Shown: positions 38,232 through 50,800 of the stretch, in pieces
Position numbering within the stretch: position 1 is the stretch's first letter
How the letters are laid out: every line of letters starts with the position of its first letter
Origin: Nephromyces sp. MM_2019
Taxonomy: Eukaryota > Apicomplexa > Aconoidasida > Nephromycida
Direction: 5' to 3'
Length of the DNA stretch: 64,000 bases
Assembly (NCBI GenBank): GCA_015657535.1
Contig: JADHZB010001950.1
Span: 1-64,000 of the forward strand
Position numbers and translations under genes: made by a program
Notes under the pieces: model-generated
Databases searched by the model: none
What the model was told of the DNA's origin: nothing
What the model saw: the letters and a program-made list of their open reading frames with translations, nothing else

Positions 38232-41200
38232 CTGAACGGAGCACATATTCATCATAGAGGATGTATTACTCCCATAGTTAGACCTAGTCGCCCTAAATAA
38301 GCTTTACTCAAAAAATGTGACTAAAGCTATTTGATGTCGAGATCATGCAGGTAACTATCCACTTCCAGTGTTTATCCCTCGAATTTTGTTTCGAAGCGCG
38401 CAACGCTATAGCTACAGCAGTTTATAGGGTTCTTGTACCTCGAAGTTCTTCGAGCCGACGAGTTGGTAGTGATTTCCTTCCATAACGTTTTCCTTGATCC
38501 ATTTGTGCTTGAGTGGAGCTCTGCGAAAGGGGAAATCAATTTTCAAGTTATGTAAGCGTCCTACAATTCTATCAATTGGTTCCACAACTAACTGAAATTG
38601 AATGACGAAAATTTTAACTGTTTCCTTCGTGTCCAGTTGTTTACCCATTAGGGTCGATCGCAGGCAACACCTGCGTACAGCTACCATTTTATCTTTAAGC
38701 ATGATTCAACACGCACTAATTAGCGTGTAAGCCTCGAGTTGAAACTAAATGGTTAAATATTATATTGCACGAACTTAGCCCAAAATCATTTACTCCCTGC
38801 TCTATTTCATTAAATTACAGCTTAAGAACCAAGCTAATAGTGCCGTCAAATAAACGTCCGCTCCTCGATAAGGAACATGAAAGCAAAGATCCTTTCTAAT
38901 GGAAACATGCAGGCAAATTATTACACTCTTGGCGTATTATTTGAGCTTGTTACATACCTAGAAAGTAGCTTTTTAGGATTTAGTACGTAGTAACTGACAC
39001 TTTCAGCGAAATCTTCCCCTGGACCCTTTCCATGCCCGTAAGCAGAGACAAATTGAGTTTGCTGATGCGTGCTCCAGCCTTCTGGGTCTGCGGGGTCTTC
39101 GAACCAGCCACCTATGTCTCTCCAAGGCTAAAAAACGATTCCACAGTTAGAAATGATGCAAATTCATTGCCGCTACTCCCAATGCAAATCGCGTAAAAAT
39201 TTACGAAATCCAGTGCTCGAATAATTTAGCGGGAAATAAATTTGTGTGTCGCGCTTAGTCTGCTGCTACAAAGTGCTAAAGTGTTAGAGGTACACCACTG
39301 GAATGCCGACATTCTATGCTGGAGCAGGAAAGCCTTAGAATTCGAAGGTGGTGTTAAGATCAAGCAGCTATTACGCTCCTCTCTGCTTTAAATGAACGAT
39401 TGTGGCAGCTATCGTTGAGGATACAAATTTTGGAGAGAATCCCCTTTATGCATGGTGGCGGAAAAATAATTGTGAGCAACGGGGCATGCTATTATTGAAG
39501 GCAAAAAGATAGATTAAGATTTTTCATGCTGATGGGAGGGCCCAAACAATATACTGCAGCCTTCAAGTACCTTTGGCAAGAAAATACAGGGTGGGGCTTA
39601 CCAAAAAAACATAATTTGAAGCGCTATAGCATGCAGGATTAATGATGATGGCAACACTTACTCTTGTATAATTCCTGGCATCACGGTAAAACTTTTATGA
39701 CTTAATAAAAAATGAAAACTTTAAGTATCAATACACGGTAAATCAATGTTCAAGAGGACATCAATACCTGATGAAGCGCTTTTGGTACCATCCTGTAATG
39801 TATGAAGTGTGCCAATTCGTGCAGTATGAGCTTGGAGACTTGTGAGTTATTCTGAAAAGCTTTTTCCATAAACTCAATAAAGGACTCTTCATGTGAGGCA
39901 GGATACGCAACAGCTGCAGCGCTGGGATATTGAGGATGAGTTGTGCCATCTTTTCTTCTCAGGAGGTACCTCAGCCCAGTAATCTATATTTTCAAGGGTA
40001 CATATTATTTATGAAACTATCATCACCAGGAGCATTTTCCAATGGTAGAGGACACTATGTTAACAACTTCGCATATATTATATCCAATATATCCTCGTAT
40101 AGCTTAGATGAAAGAAGCAGCATTTTTTTGATTGAACCCTGCAACTTATCATGCAGACAAGCAAAGTCACTTCTTTAGACATACGTGACTAAAGCCAGTA
40201 GGGTATTCATTCCAACTCGCAAGAATCTCAATAAGCTCTTCCTTATGCAAGAGCCAATCCTGGTAGTGGCTACTAGGGTATCCGCTGAGCTTGCGTACTA
40301 GGTCACCATTGGTCTTCGGGTCGAAAATCTAAGAAAAAAGCAAACGCGCGGAACAAGCATATTATGATACATGGATTACTTTGCAATTACCGCTAGCACG
40401 GATGATATTCCCACTGGCCTCCTCACATGAAATAGCCTACATCACTCACCCAATTCGATCAAGGGGAGTTCTAGCAATAGGTCATTTAACACGAGGAGTG
40501 TAGTAGTAGTAACCATTACACAATTTACAAAAAATTTAATACAGCGCCAACTACACAGCTTATTCGGTTCATTCGCAATTTTCTGCATACCCGAACACCG
40601 TGCCTTTTTTCAAACAATTTTTCCATATTTTCACGAGAGTTTCGGCACATCGCAGCTATGACGGCCTTCATCAGCCTTCTGGAATAATAAAAAGAATTTT
40701 TCTTTGCAGGGAGCCTCTTTTTTTTTGAATATTTAAAGGCCCCGGAGAATATTTTTACTCGCTGCTTTAGTTGCTGGCCGCCATCCAGTCCATCCACTAC
40801 GGTTACCTGAACGTCTTTATCTAAGTTTTCATTGTCCGTTAAAGACCATATCTGCGTGGGCCTCGTTTTTGCGTTGTCTTTGTACAGCGTATTGTCAAAC
40901 GCACTTTTGAGCTTGTCGAAAATAGAGAGAAGCCGATCTGCGTATCCAGATCCCCAGTCACCTTCAAGATAGATACCAAACTTATATGCAAGCTTTGCTG
41001 CTGATGCTCCTGGATCACCACCTGACTCTACCTCGAGAGTATCTGTTATTAGATAAAAAATAATCTTAAGTTGGATGGTTCACTTACTGGCATTAGCGCA
41101 TGAGAATTAAGGGGGCATAAAACGTTAAATAACAAGTAAGTCTCCGTTTTCCTCGTTATATTTCTTAACTAATTTTATCGAACTTCGGATGAATCAGTCG

Positions 41201-43363
41201 GCATAGCTATACCTTCCGTAAAAAAAGGTTACTTACCATCTGCTTTCAAATCCAATGGTTCAGGGATTTTGTTGAGCATTTCATCGCCAAACTGCATTGT
41301 CTTTCTAAGCTTCCAGATGTAGACATACTTTGATATACTTTCTTTTGCGGATTGTACCTCTAGAATATCGTCATTAGAGTTATTAAGGAAGGGACATCTG
41401 CGATATCTACACGGTACATTGATGGGCTGCGATCCGGGAAAATAGTAGCCGCTCCCTAAAAAAATAGGCACTTATGGTTAAAGATACTACGCTGATTGGC
41501 AGCGATTGCAACCAGTGCTGAAGCTATTAAGAACTATTGTTACGCTGATATTCAAGCTAGGCGCCATAAAAATTATGGTGGCACCTAGGGTAGTATCACG
41601 TTTACCACTTTAGCACAAGCCAAAAATTCGAGGAAAATGTTTTACGCCTGCTATGGCGCTTGATAATTCATATATTCGAGAGAGGCGCTCTGTAGAAGTT
41701 TAGTGGGCACTGACCTTGTATTTTAATATAATATTTTCCCGCTTTTGTGTTAAAGTTGAACTCTGGCGATGCTGCGTTCACTTCCACCTTGTCGAGCTTT
41801 TCGAAGTAGTTGCCATATAATGCTCCAAGAAAAACTGTCAAATTCTTACCAGGCACTAATCCTTTAACCCTTCCGCTGACTGTAAACAATGTAAATTCGA
41901 GAGCGCGGCACACCATGAGAATGCATTCCTACACGCGCTTCACTCGTTCATAAAAAAAAAGGCAAGTAAATTTATTAGTGTTATTTCAGTTGAATTAAAA
42001 GACTCATAATGTTTGTGTTATAGCACGAAATAGGAAAACTTTACTACGCTCCACAGCAGTGCGTACGAAAATATTTACGGATGAGCGCAAAGCAGAACAT
42101 CAATGGGATCAGGCTCAGAAAGTGTAATTTTCTACTTCAACTAGCTAGCCCAACCTTTAAGCTACTGACAGTAAAGATGCGTCGTTCTATATATGGTGAT
42201 TAGGGTAAAAAGTAAAAAACAAGCTTGGGCTTAGCTGTGCGTCAAATTTTTTCATAATCATGCTATACCGATCTCCGGTAATTGCGATAGGGGACCTAAG
42301 AGAGGTCGTGCCAATATTTAAAATATAGTTGGTCGAGATTTTCTCACCCTGTACTATAAGTCATATGATGAGAAGGTAGGCAACACGATTTATGTAAATT
42401 CAGTACTTACCATCGTATGATGTGCCTGCTGTATCATCGATACTGTCGCTATCCACGCTTGGGGGCGTGAGTTCAAGGCTCAAACTATTAAGAAAACTAA
42501 CCCTGTTTTCCGGAAGACTCGCAGGCACATTCTCACCATTACTTGATTTATTAGCAGCAGCTATAAGACCACCTATGTGCACAAGATTTGTAGGAAAAAA
42601 ATTGTGCCTAACACGCGTCACTCAGCCACGCAACGCTTCAATGCTATTAAAATAGCTTAAAATAAGATACAAGCACCACAAAAGAAATAATTTTAGTTCC
42701 TGATGTGCACAAGATTCCTAATTTTTTTTTAAGCGCTTTCAGTGTGGTAAGCCTCACTCCTTATAAGTGTATGTGCTATTATTAGCGCTTTGTGTATACT
42801 AACGTATTCTAAGGTCTTTTACGGAAATCTACTCTCTTCCAGCTAGAGTTATTTCTTCAAGTACATTAAACAATTCTTACAAGACTTTTCTGCTTGAATT
42901 TACGAGGCGCTTAAGAATGCTAACAGTAACGCTAACTCTAGCGCCACAAATAATATTTGAAACTAGTTCCCAATGCAAGTATGCCGGACCAGGGTATTTA
43001 CAAAGTTCTATACATATTAATTCCACTTTTAATCGCCATTTCTTTACCCTCAACCAGATTTGTGCTGCTACTGTGTTAAGCTCCCACTTTTTCTCTTGTA
43101 CTACACTTTCTTCATTTTCAATCACTTTTTTTTACATTTGAAGCAAAATGAGTAAAAGAGCTCATTTTTTTTCATACTACTTTAGTCAATTTTTTGCGAG
43201 AGCTGTGCGTGCCCACTGTACGAAGTCAACCAATGCGTTACTTACCAGAGCTGAGATTGGCGCCCAAAGCATAGCATGGGTAGCTAAAAACGCTTAAAAG
43301 CAAAGCACAAACAAATATACCCGACGAGCTTCGCAAAAATGAAGCCATTGCTGTGAACGCCAT
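34378..43363 (-). CDS. Secreted zinc-metalloprotease-like multidomain protein, 19 exons, 971 aa
   Basis: Exons from 5' to 3': 43363-43246, 42572-42411, 41879-41715, 41455-41237, 41042-40591, 40328-40185, 39983-39768, 39127-38958, 38520-38439, 38231-38169, 37756-37662, 37404-37256, 37005-36842, 36664-36500, 36074-36003, 35742-35512, 35146-35088, 34886-34814, 34494-34378. Every intron is GT-AG, all 18 junctions agree in phase, and the sum is 2,916 nt ending in TAG. Exon 1 is a signal peptide (LLLSVFSYPCYA, cleavage about residue 32). Exon 3 looks like a small beta-sandwich. Exons 5-9 form the catalytic region: HELAH at residues 475-479, then GWFEDP, SAYGHG and GEDFAES (Glu530 or Glu534 as third zinc ligand). 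This layout is that of gluzincins of the lethal-factor/Pro-Pro endopeptidase type (Pfam ATLF, M34-like), inferred by pattern. The C-terminal 400 residues read as Ig-like modules (RRGVWTTDQIRITD; APGTWLLSVRIL). Secretion or surface location is expected. Related architectures occur, from memory, in apicomplexan CCp/LAP-type proteins. Confidence 0.8.
38958..39983 (-). other. Catalytic zinc-binding exons (HExxH and downstream Glu)
   Basis: Exon 7 (39768-39983) carries SKLILHELAHFIHY, the HExxH helix. Exon 8 (38958-39127) carries GGWFEDP, QFVSAYGHGKGPGEDFAES. In the lethal-factor/PPEP group the third zinc ligand is a Glu in a (E)xFAE motif after a conserved YG turn, which fits here. The His-Glu-His and Glu residues all appear intact, so an active enzyme is plausible. 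Both exons join in phase 0. Confidence 0.8.
43246..43363 (-). other. Signal-peptide exon of the metalloprotease-like gene
   Basis: ATG at 43363. Residues run MAFTAMASFLRSSSG, then the hydrophobic core IFVCALLLSVFSY and a small-residue cleavage site CYA|LG. The exon ends in phase 1 before a near-perfect donor GTAAGT. It defines the 5' end of the gene; the promoter should lie just right of 43370. Confidence 0.85.
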
Positions 43364-46300
43364 ATTACAGGGGAACGAAGAGCTTATTTCCTATCTTTTG
43401 TCCCTGTTACTGAGTATTCGATGATTCATTTAAACTTTAACTGGATGGTTCAATACTAAGTGGATTGAAACTACAAAAGTTTATCGTAAATATGAGAGGT
43501 GCAAATCGCCAGAGCGCGAGATAAACGGGCTCCTATAGGTGATTTCTATGATATACAAAGAAAACCATCGAACAAACGTAGTAAATCAAATAAACAACGC
43601 TTAACAGCTACGCTACAACTTTAGGTTAAAATATAAATTTGTGCAGCATGCCAGGAAATTTTTTGTTCCCTTGGACGCGAATAATCTATAGAATAAAAAT
43701 ATTTTTTAAACAGGCTTAACGCAGGTTTACGAAGATTTTATTAAAGTTGCCAAGTTTTTGCGTTCCACATAAACTGTGTTAATAGTAAGGGCCTTGCACA
43801 ACTAAGTCACTCGGTAGTGGCCACTTTTGCTGTACAGTAGGTTTTTGCCTACTATTTCCACTTGATTTGAGAAGGAACAGTACTACATGGGAGTAGTTAC
43901 CACGTTGAAAATGGTACCTACTCCGTGCGCTGTGTCACAGGTTCAAAGGGTGAAACGCAATGTGACTGGGATCTTCGACAGGGAAACTCGCGTGCCCGCT
44001 GCGCACTAACTACTTGCTGATGGCTTCAAAGGCGCTGGTTATGATGGCACCACTTATTAGTGATGAGTAAGTAACCCTTGAGCAGCTAGCCTAGGGAATA
44101 TGAAGGTTAATAGAAACTACCCAGGACGAAACTAACCTAGTAACTGTACATTGGCGCCAATATATACTCATGGTAATTCCAGCAATGATCATAGGCTTGA
44201 GGTATCCCCCCCAGAGACCAAAATACACAGCTACTAGTAGCGCCTGCTGGAAAGTACCAAAGAAATGTGTGGAGCAGCTTCGTTCTGTAAATGTGAAAAA
44301 ACTTTGCGGTGTGGGTGCACAGGTGGCAAGCATAACATAGGACGCGTGCAATAGCATGTGCGCAATTTCAGCTACTTTGCTTTTATACGTAGCTCTTACT
44401 GGGAAATTTACCATCCTGGTCATGCAATGCTTGACATAACACCTGACTGCTTAGGTACGATAACTGCAGTGAATATGTCAAAATGCTGTTGAAGACTGTG
44501 GTGATTCGCGGGCTGTAAAGCGCCTCGCGGTAGCGAATCTACCTGGGTGTGATAGCTTAGTAATAGAAAATAGTTGTAGGGCTTCCTCGGTAAGGTTATT
44601 GCAATATCTCTTAGTTACACGCGGTAGCACAGCTGTTTCCATGGTTCAGTCAAGCTTAGGAGACCAAAGGGGAGTGCTATTGTGGCTGCTGTGCTGTGGC
44701 ATCGCTTTGCCCTGATGAAAAAAATACTACCTAGTTTCATGACACCTCAGTGATTAAATGTTGAACCCGTTGATTAACACAGATGCATATAGTAAAATCT
44801 GCGTTTTTCTGAGTCGCGTAGTTTTTACACTTGCATTATATCAGCCGAGCCGAGCTTCAGTAAAGCTGGCTTTCGGAGGGGTATAAAGAAAGGGTTACTA
44901 CAACTTTCAATTTAAGAAACGCAGGTAGCCATATCTGGTGTCACCCTCAATATCAGCGTTATAATTGATCTGTTGGAACATTACGTGGCCGTTGACTTTG
45001 AAGATGGATATTATAACTTTGATTGCCTTTTAAAGTTGTCATTATTTTGTGTGAGAAAACTCATCTTGTCTTACGCAGGTCGGCATAATGCTTATATTAC
45101 CAGTAGAAAAGTACTTCGAAAACTCACCTGAGATATTCTCACCTTGATATGATTTTTTATGCAGCCATCGTTTGCAGCTAGTTTTACTTACCAAAAAAAG
45201 ACCTCTCCATTTGCAGCATCAATTTATTAATTTATATTTAATTAACTAAGATGAAAAGAAGTTACTACATCTTAAGTACTTCCAATGCACGGCGAACAAA
45301 ATTTTTTATGCGAGAGGGCAAGCGCCACTTTTTAGCGCTCAAATAACTGCTTATGCCTTAGCATTTGGGTGAAGTTAATGTCTAAAACACAAAAAAGCTC
45401 AGCCCAAGGGCAGACTATTTGGCATAAGTCAATACTGTATGCTCAAAAACTAGCACAGCACAACAATTTCATCCTTCGCTGATACTGATGGTACCGAAGA
45501 GAAGGCATTGTAGAAAAGCGCTTAACTGGATCGTATGAAACAATCTTATTCAGCTGTCTCGATCTCCATCAAAATATATACTGTTACCATGGCATGTTTG
45601 AATAGTACAATTTTATAAAAAAGCAAGATATGCCGAGATGAATAGCCATTTTCTCCTTCTTTAAAGCAAAAAATGCTAAATAATACAATCGTTTGTGTCC
45701 TTTTTCGTTTTAGCAGTATGACACTAGAAAGTTTTTCAAGCTTATGGAGATTTTCGTTACTGAATTCCTAGTTATTCTGAACATATATATAATAATTGTG
45801 TCGATGTGAAATCTTGTGCGCCACAGAAAAAATTGAACCAGTGAGTATACCATTCTAAGCAACTTTGGGGCATCGATTGGATAACTATTAATATAAACTA
45901 GCACGCTGTTTCGCAGATTTTATGCTCAATGACTTGTTACCTTATTAATCAGTTCTCACACAAGGGCATAAGGTGGATGTCATATTCAGTCTTTGAGGTT
46001 AACCTGGCAGGGTGACAATAATAGCTAATTACCGTGACAAGCGAATCAAAGTTTAACCTCCTGAAGCCAGTGGAAAGAAAACTACTCGCCTTTTCATTGT
46101 CGCAAAGGTTTTACGCGACAATGTATTGAGTGTCCAACGAAATTTCTGGTAGGACAACGTAATTTCTGCAAAATCTGCCGTTAACATGATATTTTACCAT
46201 TAGAATAACTTCAACTTTCACCTCTATCTCTTAGCACAATTAATCTCTGACTGCTGGGCAAAACTTAAGCTTATAATCTCTTATCTCCTGCGTGCTACAT

Positions 46301-46584
46301 GGGAGAATTAGTATTGTGAAGCGAAACTTAAACTTGGATATAGTTTCAGCATTCAAAGTATAAACACTCCTGAAAATATGATTATATGGCTTTTATAACG
46401 TAGAGGTAATTATCTGATGCAACTCGAAAAAAGCCAGCCGGGGACTACAAGTAAAGGTAGTTGAACGTACAGAACACCCTTATTCGTTTTATTTTGCGTG
46501 AGAAAATCGGCACTATCAGCAAATCGGGCGCACAAGAGCCTGAAAAATAGTGCGCATTATATGAGACACCTCCGGCCTTGGAGG
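43364..46584. other. Intergenic region, no supported gene
   Basis: Upstream of the minus-strand metalloprotease gene, so its promoter is expected near 43.4-43.8 kb. A minus-strand frame at 44091-44423 (110 codons from an ATG, with a hydrophobic stretch near GLWGGYLKPMIIAGI) is the longest open stretch. It has no domain or splice partners I can support. Nothing else stands out. Confidence 0.4.
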
Positions 46585-46770
46585 CTAGAGAAAAAAATAT
46601 ATCGATAGCAAATGCTTTAAGTCATGTAAGAATAAAATATCCTGTAGATGGAACTATTAATCAAACAAACTTCTATAATAAAGGGCAATCTACTTCTACA
46701 TTTCAGACTGTTATTGAAATTACTCCTATGAATGAAGCTTATTTATCTTTTGCGGTGGTAGGAGCTACAG
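46585..46770 (+). pseudogene. AT-rich fragment resembling a bacterial HlyD-type periplasmic adaptor
   Basis: About 60 codons are open and unlike the surroundings, with A/T at most third positions. The translation contains ISIANALSHVRIKYPVDGTI, then FYNKGQ and VIEITPMNEAYLSFAV. This follows the HlyD/type I secretion adaptor pattern: a helical end, IxxPVDGxI, a GQ turn, xxEIxPxNExYL and a hydrophobic strand. In bacteria such proteins bridge an inner-membrane transporter and an outer-membrane channel. Only a central piece is present; there is no start, no C terminus and no neighbouring transporter gene. Most likely an insertion from a bacterium, for example an endosymbiont, now non-functional. 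An assembly chimera is less likely given its small size. The family call is by pattern only. Confidence 0.45.
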
Positions 46771-47597
46771 CTCGGAGTTCGCCGCTGTCATTCCTGAGAA
46801 GACAGATACGGAATAGTACTCTGTGTTGCCAAAAGCAATAGTGATAGCGTTCCAGGCCCAGATAGCCAACAAGCTCATCAATGTTGGCAAAGGTGCAGAG
46901 ATATACGATTATCGGCACATATTTGAGGGGCTGCTTTGCTGCCACTCCTTTAAATTATTGTATATTTTATAGATCTCGTCATTGCCTATGAAAGGTAAGT
47001 TCATCACACCGAGGGATTGTGACGCCAGGCACACCTTTCTTGCGTTTGCAGGGTGCGAGCAAGTTCAGTAAACGGCGACTTTGTAACTGGGCAGCAGCTA
47101 CACACGAGTGCTCCTTGCCTATGCGAGGCAGCAACACGCTGACCGCCAGAACAAGCTAACCGAATTGCTATACGACGCTCGTGTCATAAACTTCAATTCA
47201 TTGCCTATTTTCAGTGAAAGGACTTAATGCTTTGAGACATTCAATTTTTTTGAAGTCCATTGTTTAGTTTTTGCTTTGATGTTCCGAATTTTTTCTGACC
47301 TGGACTTAACGTACTTATCCCAAGCTGCCCCGAGCCCACCACGAATGCAAAAATTCTGCGTTAGCGCTAGAACGACGCGGTTTTTGTTTACTTTTCAAGC
47401 AAATCTCGTCCCGTTTTCATTTGCATTGTGTAGCGCAGGCATATAAAGCCATGTAGATTACGAAGGTGGTCCACCGACATTGCGTGCACCAGGGCCAACT
47501 TTCCTTTAACCCCGTTTATTCATTGGCTCCACGAGGCCCCTCTGGATTCCTGCCCCTGCCATTGGTGGTTGTACAGAAATTGCTGGTGATCACGAGT
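46771..47597. other. Intergenic region upstream of the SERF-like gene
   Basis: No gene seen. The bases before 47598 presumably hold the promoter and 5' UTR of the small zinc-finger gene; the frame stays open upstream of its ATG to about 47466 without recognisable protein features. Confidence 0.4.
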
Positions 47598-47828
47598 ATG
47601 ACCCGTGGGAATCAGAGAGAAGTGGACCGCTTGAGGGCTGCCAAAAGAAAGGCAAAGGCCCCAACTCAGAGTGGTAGTTTTGTAAAGGATAAGAATAAGG
47701 ACTTGAGCGTTGTGTGTTCGATATGCAGGCAGTCATTCATGTGCACAGTGGACAAGCCTACTCTTCAATCTCATGTGGAAAGCAAACATCCGAAAAAGGG
47801 GCTATCGGAATGCTTCGTTGGCATGTGA
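47598..47828 (+). CDS. SERF/4F5-like small zinc-finger protein, 76 aa
   Basis: Single exon from ATG 47598 to the stop at 47828. The N terminus MTRGNQREVDRLRAAKRKAK is the basic 4F5/SERF signature. The C-terminal half is a C2H2-type zinc finger with Cys40, Cys43, His59 and His64, in the order CSICRQSFMCT, LQSHVESKHPK, CF. The combination of a 4F5 head and this zinc-binding tail is common in small eukaryotic proteins (plant At2g23090-like); total length of 70-80 aa is typical. The molecular role is poorly defined: SERF proteins bind nucleic acid and affect aggregation of amyloid proteins. The frame extends 44 codons upstream without a family match, so the internal ATG is chosen because the signature starts exactly there. 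Confidence 0.9.
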   Translation: MTRGNQREVDRLRAAKRKAKAPTQSGSFVKDKNKDLSVVCSICRQSFMCTVDKPTLQSHVESKHPKKGLSECFVGM

Positions 47829-50800
47829 AGATGGTAGTTATTAGGTTTATAGGCATATATTAGGTGAAATTGGTAGTGAATGAAGAGAAGTTAAGGAGGG
47901 GTTAAGGGTAATGCGCGCGGTGATATGAAAGATGGCTGCAAAAAGGAACAGAGGCATAGATGCATAAAGGCCACGAGCTATTGAGAGAAATACGAATGAA
48001 TTGGTATCATTATAATAAAAATGCGTTGGTGGTGTGCGAAAGTTTTTTGAGGTTGAGTTATTGATTGCTGACGCTGGATGTGACGGGACTAAATTATATT
48101 TATAAATGGCCAGTAAGATTCAAGGGTAACTGTGCCTATAGAATCAGTTTTTCAATATAGAAGGCATGCTATTTTCCCCTCAAAAAAACTGAAGTTCCTT
48201 GTTTTTTTGACGTAAAATTATGTCTTTAGCTTGCGCATGTCACATTCCTTTAAATCTCGCAGTGGCAGCTTTTTATCGTGTTCGATTGCGATGTGGCTTT
48301 CCCCCGTATACGTTACATGTGGTACCGTTTATCCTGGACTTGCGCTTGCTTTGGAAAGTCTGTGTCTCATGTTCTCTTATTGCATGGCATGAACCTAGGT
48401 GATATAACGTCTTTGCACTGTTTGAAAACAATTTAACTCAATATCGAGCCATTTTTTGTATGGATCTTCATGTGCTTTATTTCGTTGATAATTTCGTTCC
48501 ATTAATAATGCTTTATTGCTTTTTATCCTCCTGCACTTTCTAACGCTTCAATGTGGTACTACGCGGTGGTCTTCTGATAAGATAATAGTGATGGGGGAGG
48601 GTAACATGATTAAGATTTCGTGCTTTTTATGTTACTGGTACGTGCTTCCTTTGAATTATATATGGCTTTTATATGCACTAGCTCATATGAAATTATTCAC
48701 GCAGTGGATTTTGCGGTAGATTTTGGGTGTTTGCCCCGAAAAATTGCCATTCATCTTCGTCTCCGCTAAACTTGCTTAATTGCCGCTGAATTTCCTAATT
48801 GTGACGAGGCTTTCCTCTTTCTTCAGTTCCCCTAATATTATGATGCGATTAATTTTCTTTAGCTAGTCATTTCTGGGTGAACTTCATAAGGTGTTTAACA
48901 GTACCAGGGGCGTTTTTTCTTAGTTCTGTTAGCACTTGGGGTGCTTTTTTCTGCGAAGAATTAGCATGTACATCGTGATCGTGTCTTTGCTGCGGATAAG
49001 CTAATTTCCTTGAATATGAACTTAAGCATTATTGACAACAGTTCGCATAAACCTTAAATTGTTTCTAGAAAAATACTTGTGATAGGGGTTGGGTTGATAG
49101 CTTGTATGGCGGCTTTTACTGTGTACGGTGATGCTTTTTTCTTTAAATCTGGCATAGAAAATTTTTGTTGGTAGAATACAGTATTGCTGAATATATTAGT
49201 GTAGAATTGCTGATTTTGTTATGTAAGCTGAGTATGTGCCTAAAAAATATTGCCTAATTAGAATATTGTTAGTCTGATGATATATTAGATTGGTTTTGCG
49301 GATCATGTGTCCTGTGTGTTCATTGCATGCAATTTCTTGTGAAGGCTGTGTGCTATATCCTATGAGCTTATATGTTACTTTTACCGTTTGCTGAGTCATT
49401 ATTATATGCGTTAAGAAAATTGCGGATACTCCTTGTTCATAAGTAATAAGACTAGTAAATTGTAAAGTTTTGTCCAATCTATTTGGCTGCTTGCTGTAAT
49501 TTAAGGAAGCTTCGTTTTGTAAATTCTTTACCGATATATATGTATGGACCAGACCATGTATGAACTGCTTTTTTTTTCAATCACTTATTTTCTTGTAATC
49601 GGTCACTGATATTTTATAATTTTCTAAAGGATGATTCAGAATAAGTTTTATACTTACCGGGTACAGCACATGGAGTGACGTGTATATATTATATGGTTGA
49701 AGAAAAAAAGAGTATTACAAAAATTAAAATGACTTTCTTGGCTCATGTATGATGTAGGCGCGTCTCTGATAGTAACTCTACTTTTAAATTTTTGTTTTCC
49801 CCGTTAAAGTAAGTATACTTTACAAGTACGTGATTGTTCGTGTTCAAGTATAGAGTATGTGGAACTTTGTGTACTGAATGTTCATGGATGTTGTTGCTTT
49901 CCGGTCACTCAGCTTGAGTGAAGTAGCAGTTCTTCTCGGTAACTAGATGATATTTAAGCTTCAAAAGAATTCGTTTAAGTGGTAGCACCTTTGCATGAAA
50001 GCTATCTCAAGAGTAACACCTTGTAAATTCGTGGTTTAGCAATGGAACCACAGTAGTAGGGAACGTTTTATGTATGGACCGCGGAAAGTTAGTCATATCC
50101 CCATAATTTATTCAGGAAAATGGTACATTGAGAGAAGGAATTTTAATGCAGGCTTTTGAGAATTTCTTTTATTACGCAGTAGGTGCGAGACAGCTATTTA
50201 TCGTAATTATTTTCAAATAAGATATTATTTTTAGTTTAGGAGTTGAATAAAACACTTGTACATTGCCTAGTGCTACAAAATGAATTATGTATATTTATCT
50301 CATCTTTTTTGTCGTTCACATATGTATCAATTTTTGATTTTCTGTTCAGGTGATGGGTACCGCTTGTCTCTAGCATTTTCGGTCCTATTAATATAATTAA
50401 TGTTTTCCCGAGCTAGTTCGCACAACATTGTTCCTGCATAACCTTGGGCCAATTATACGCAGTTTTTCACGCGTATTTCTGTTTAGAGCTCTATTTGAAT
50501 CAAAGTTTCGAACGAGAGCTCTTGTGGCCGGGAAGATTAACCTTTTTTTTACTAGTGTTCACTTTTCTCTTATTCGTTTAATATATGGCTTAAATAAGTC
50601 TCGATATCGCCTTTTCATTGAGACCCTTGACATCTTTTTCGAAAACCTTTCGACCCGAATTTAGCTCACTTGCCTGCTTGCCACCTTTATAACTCTTGGT
50701 GCTGCTATCTGAAGTGTTGGAAACTGGGTGAGGCATCTAGCTCTTGCGGTGCAGTAAGACATGCCTCAGAATCTGGAATCCCCCACGGTAAAGGTGCGTA

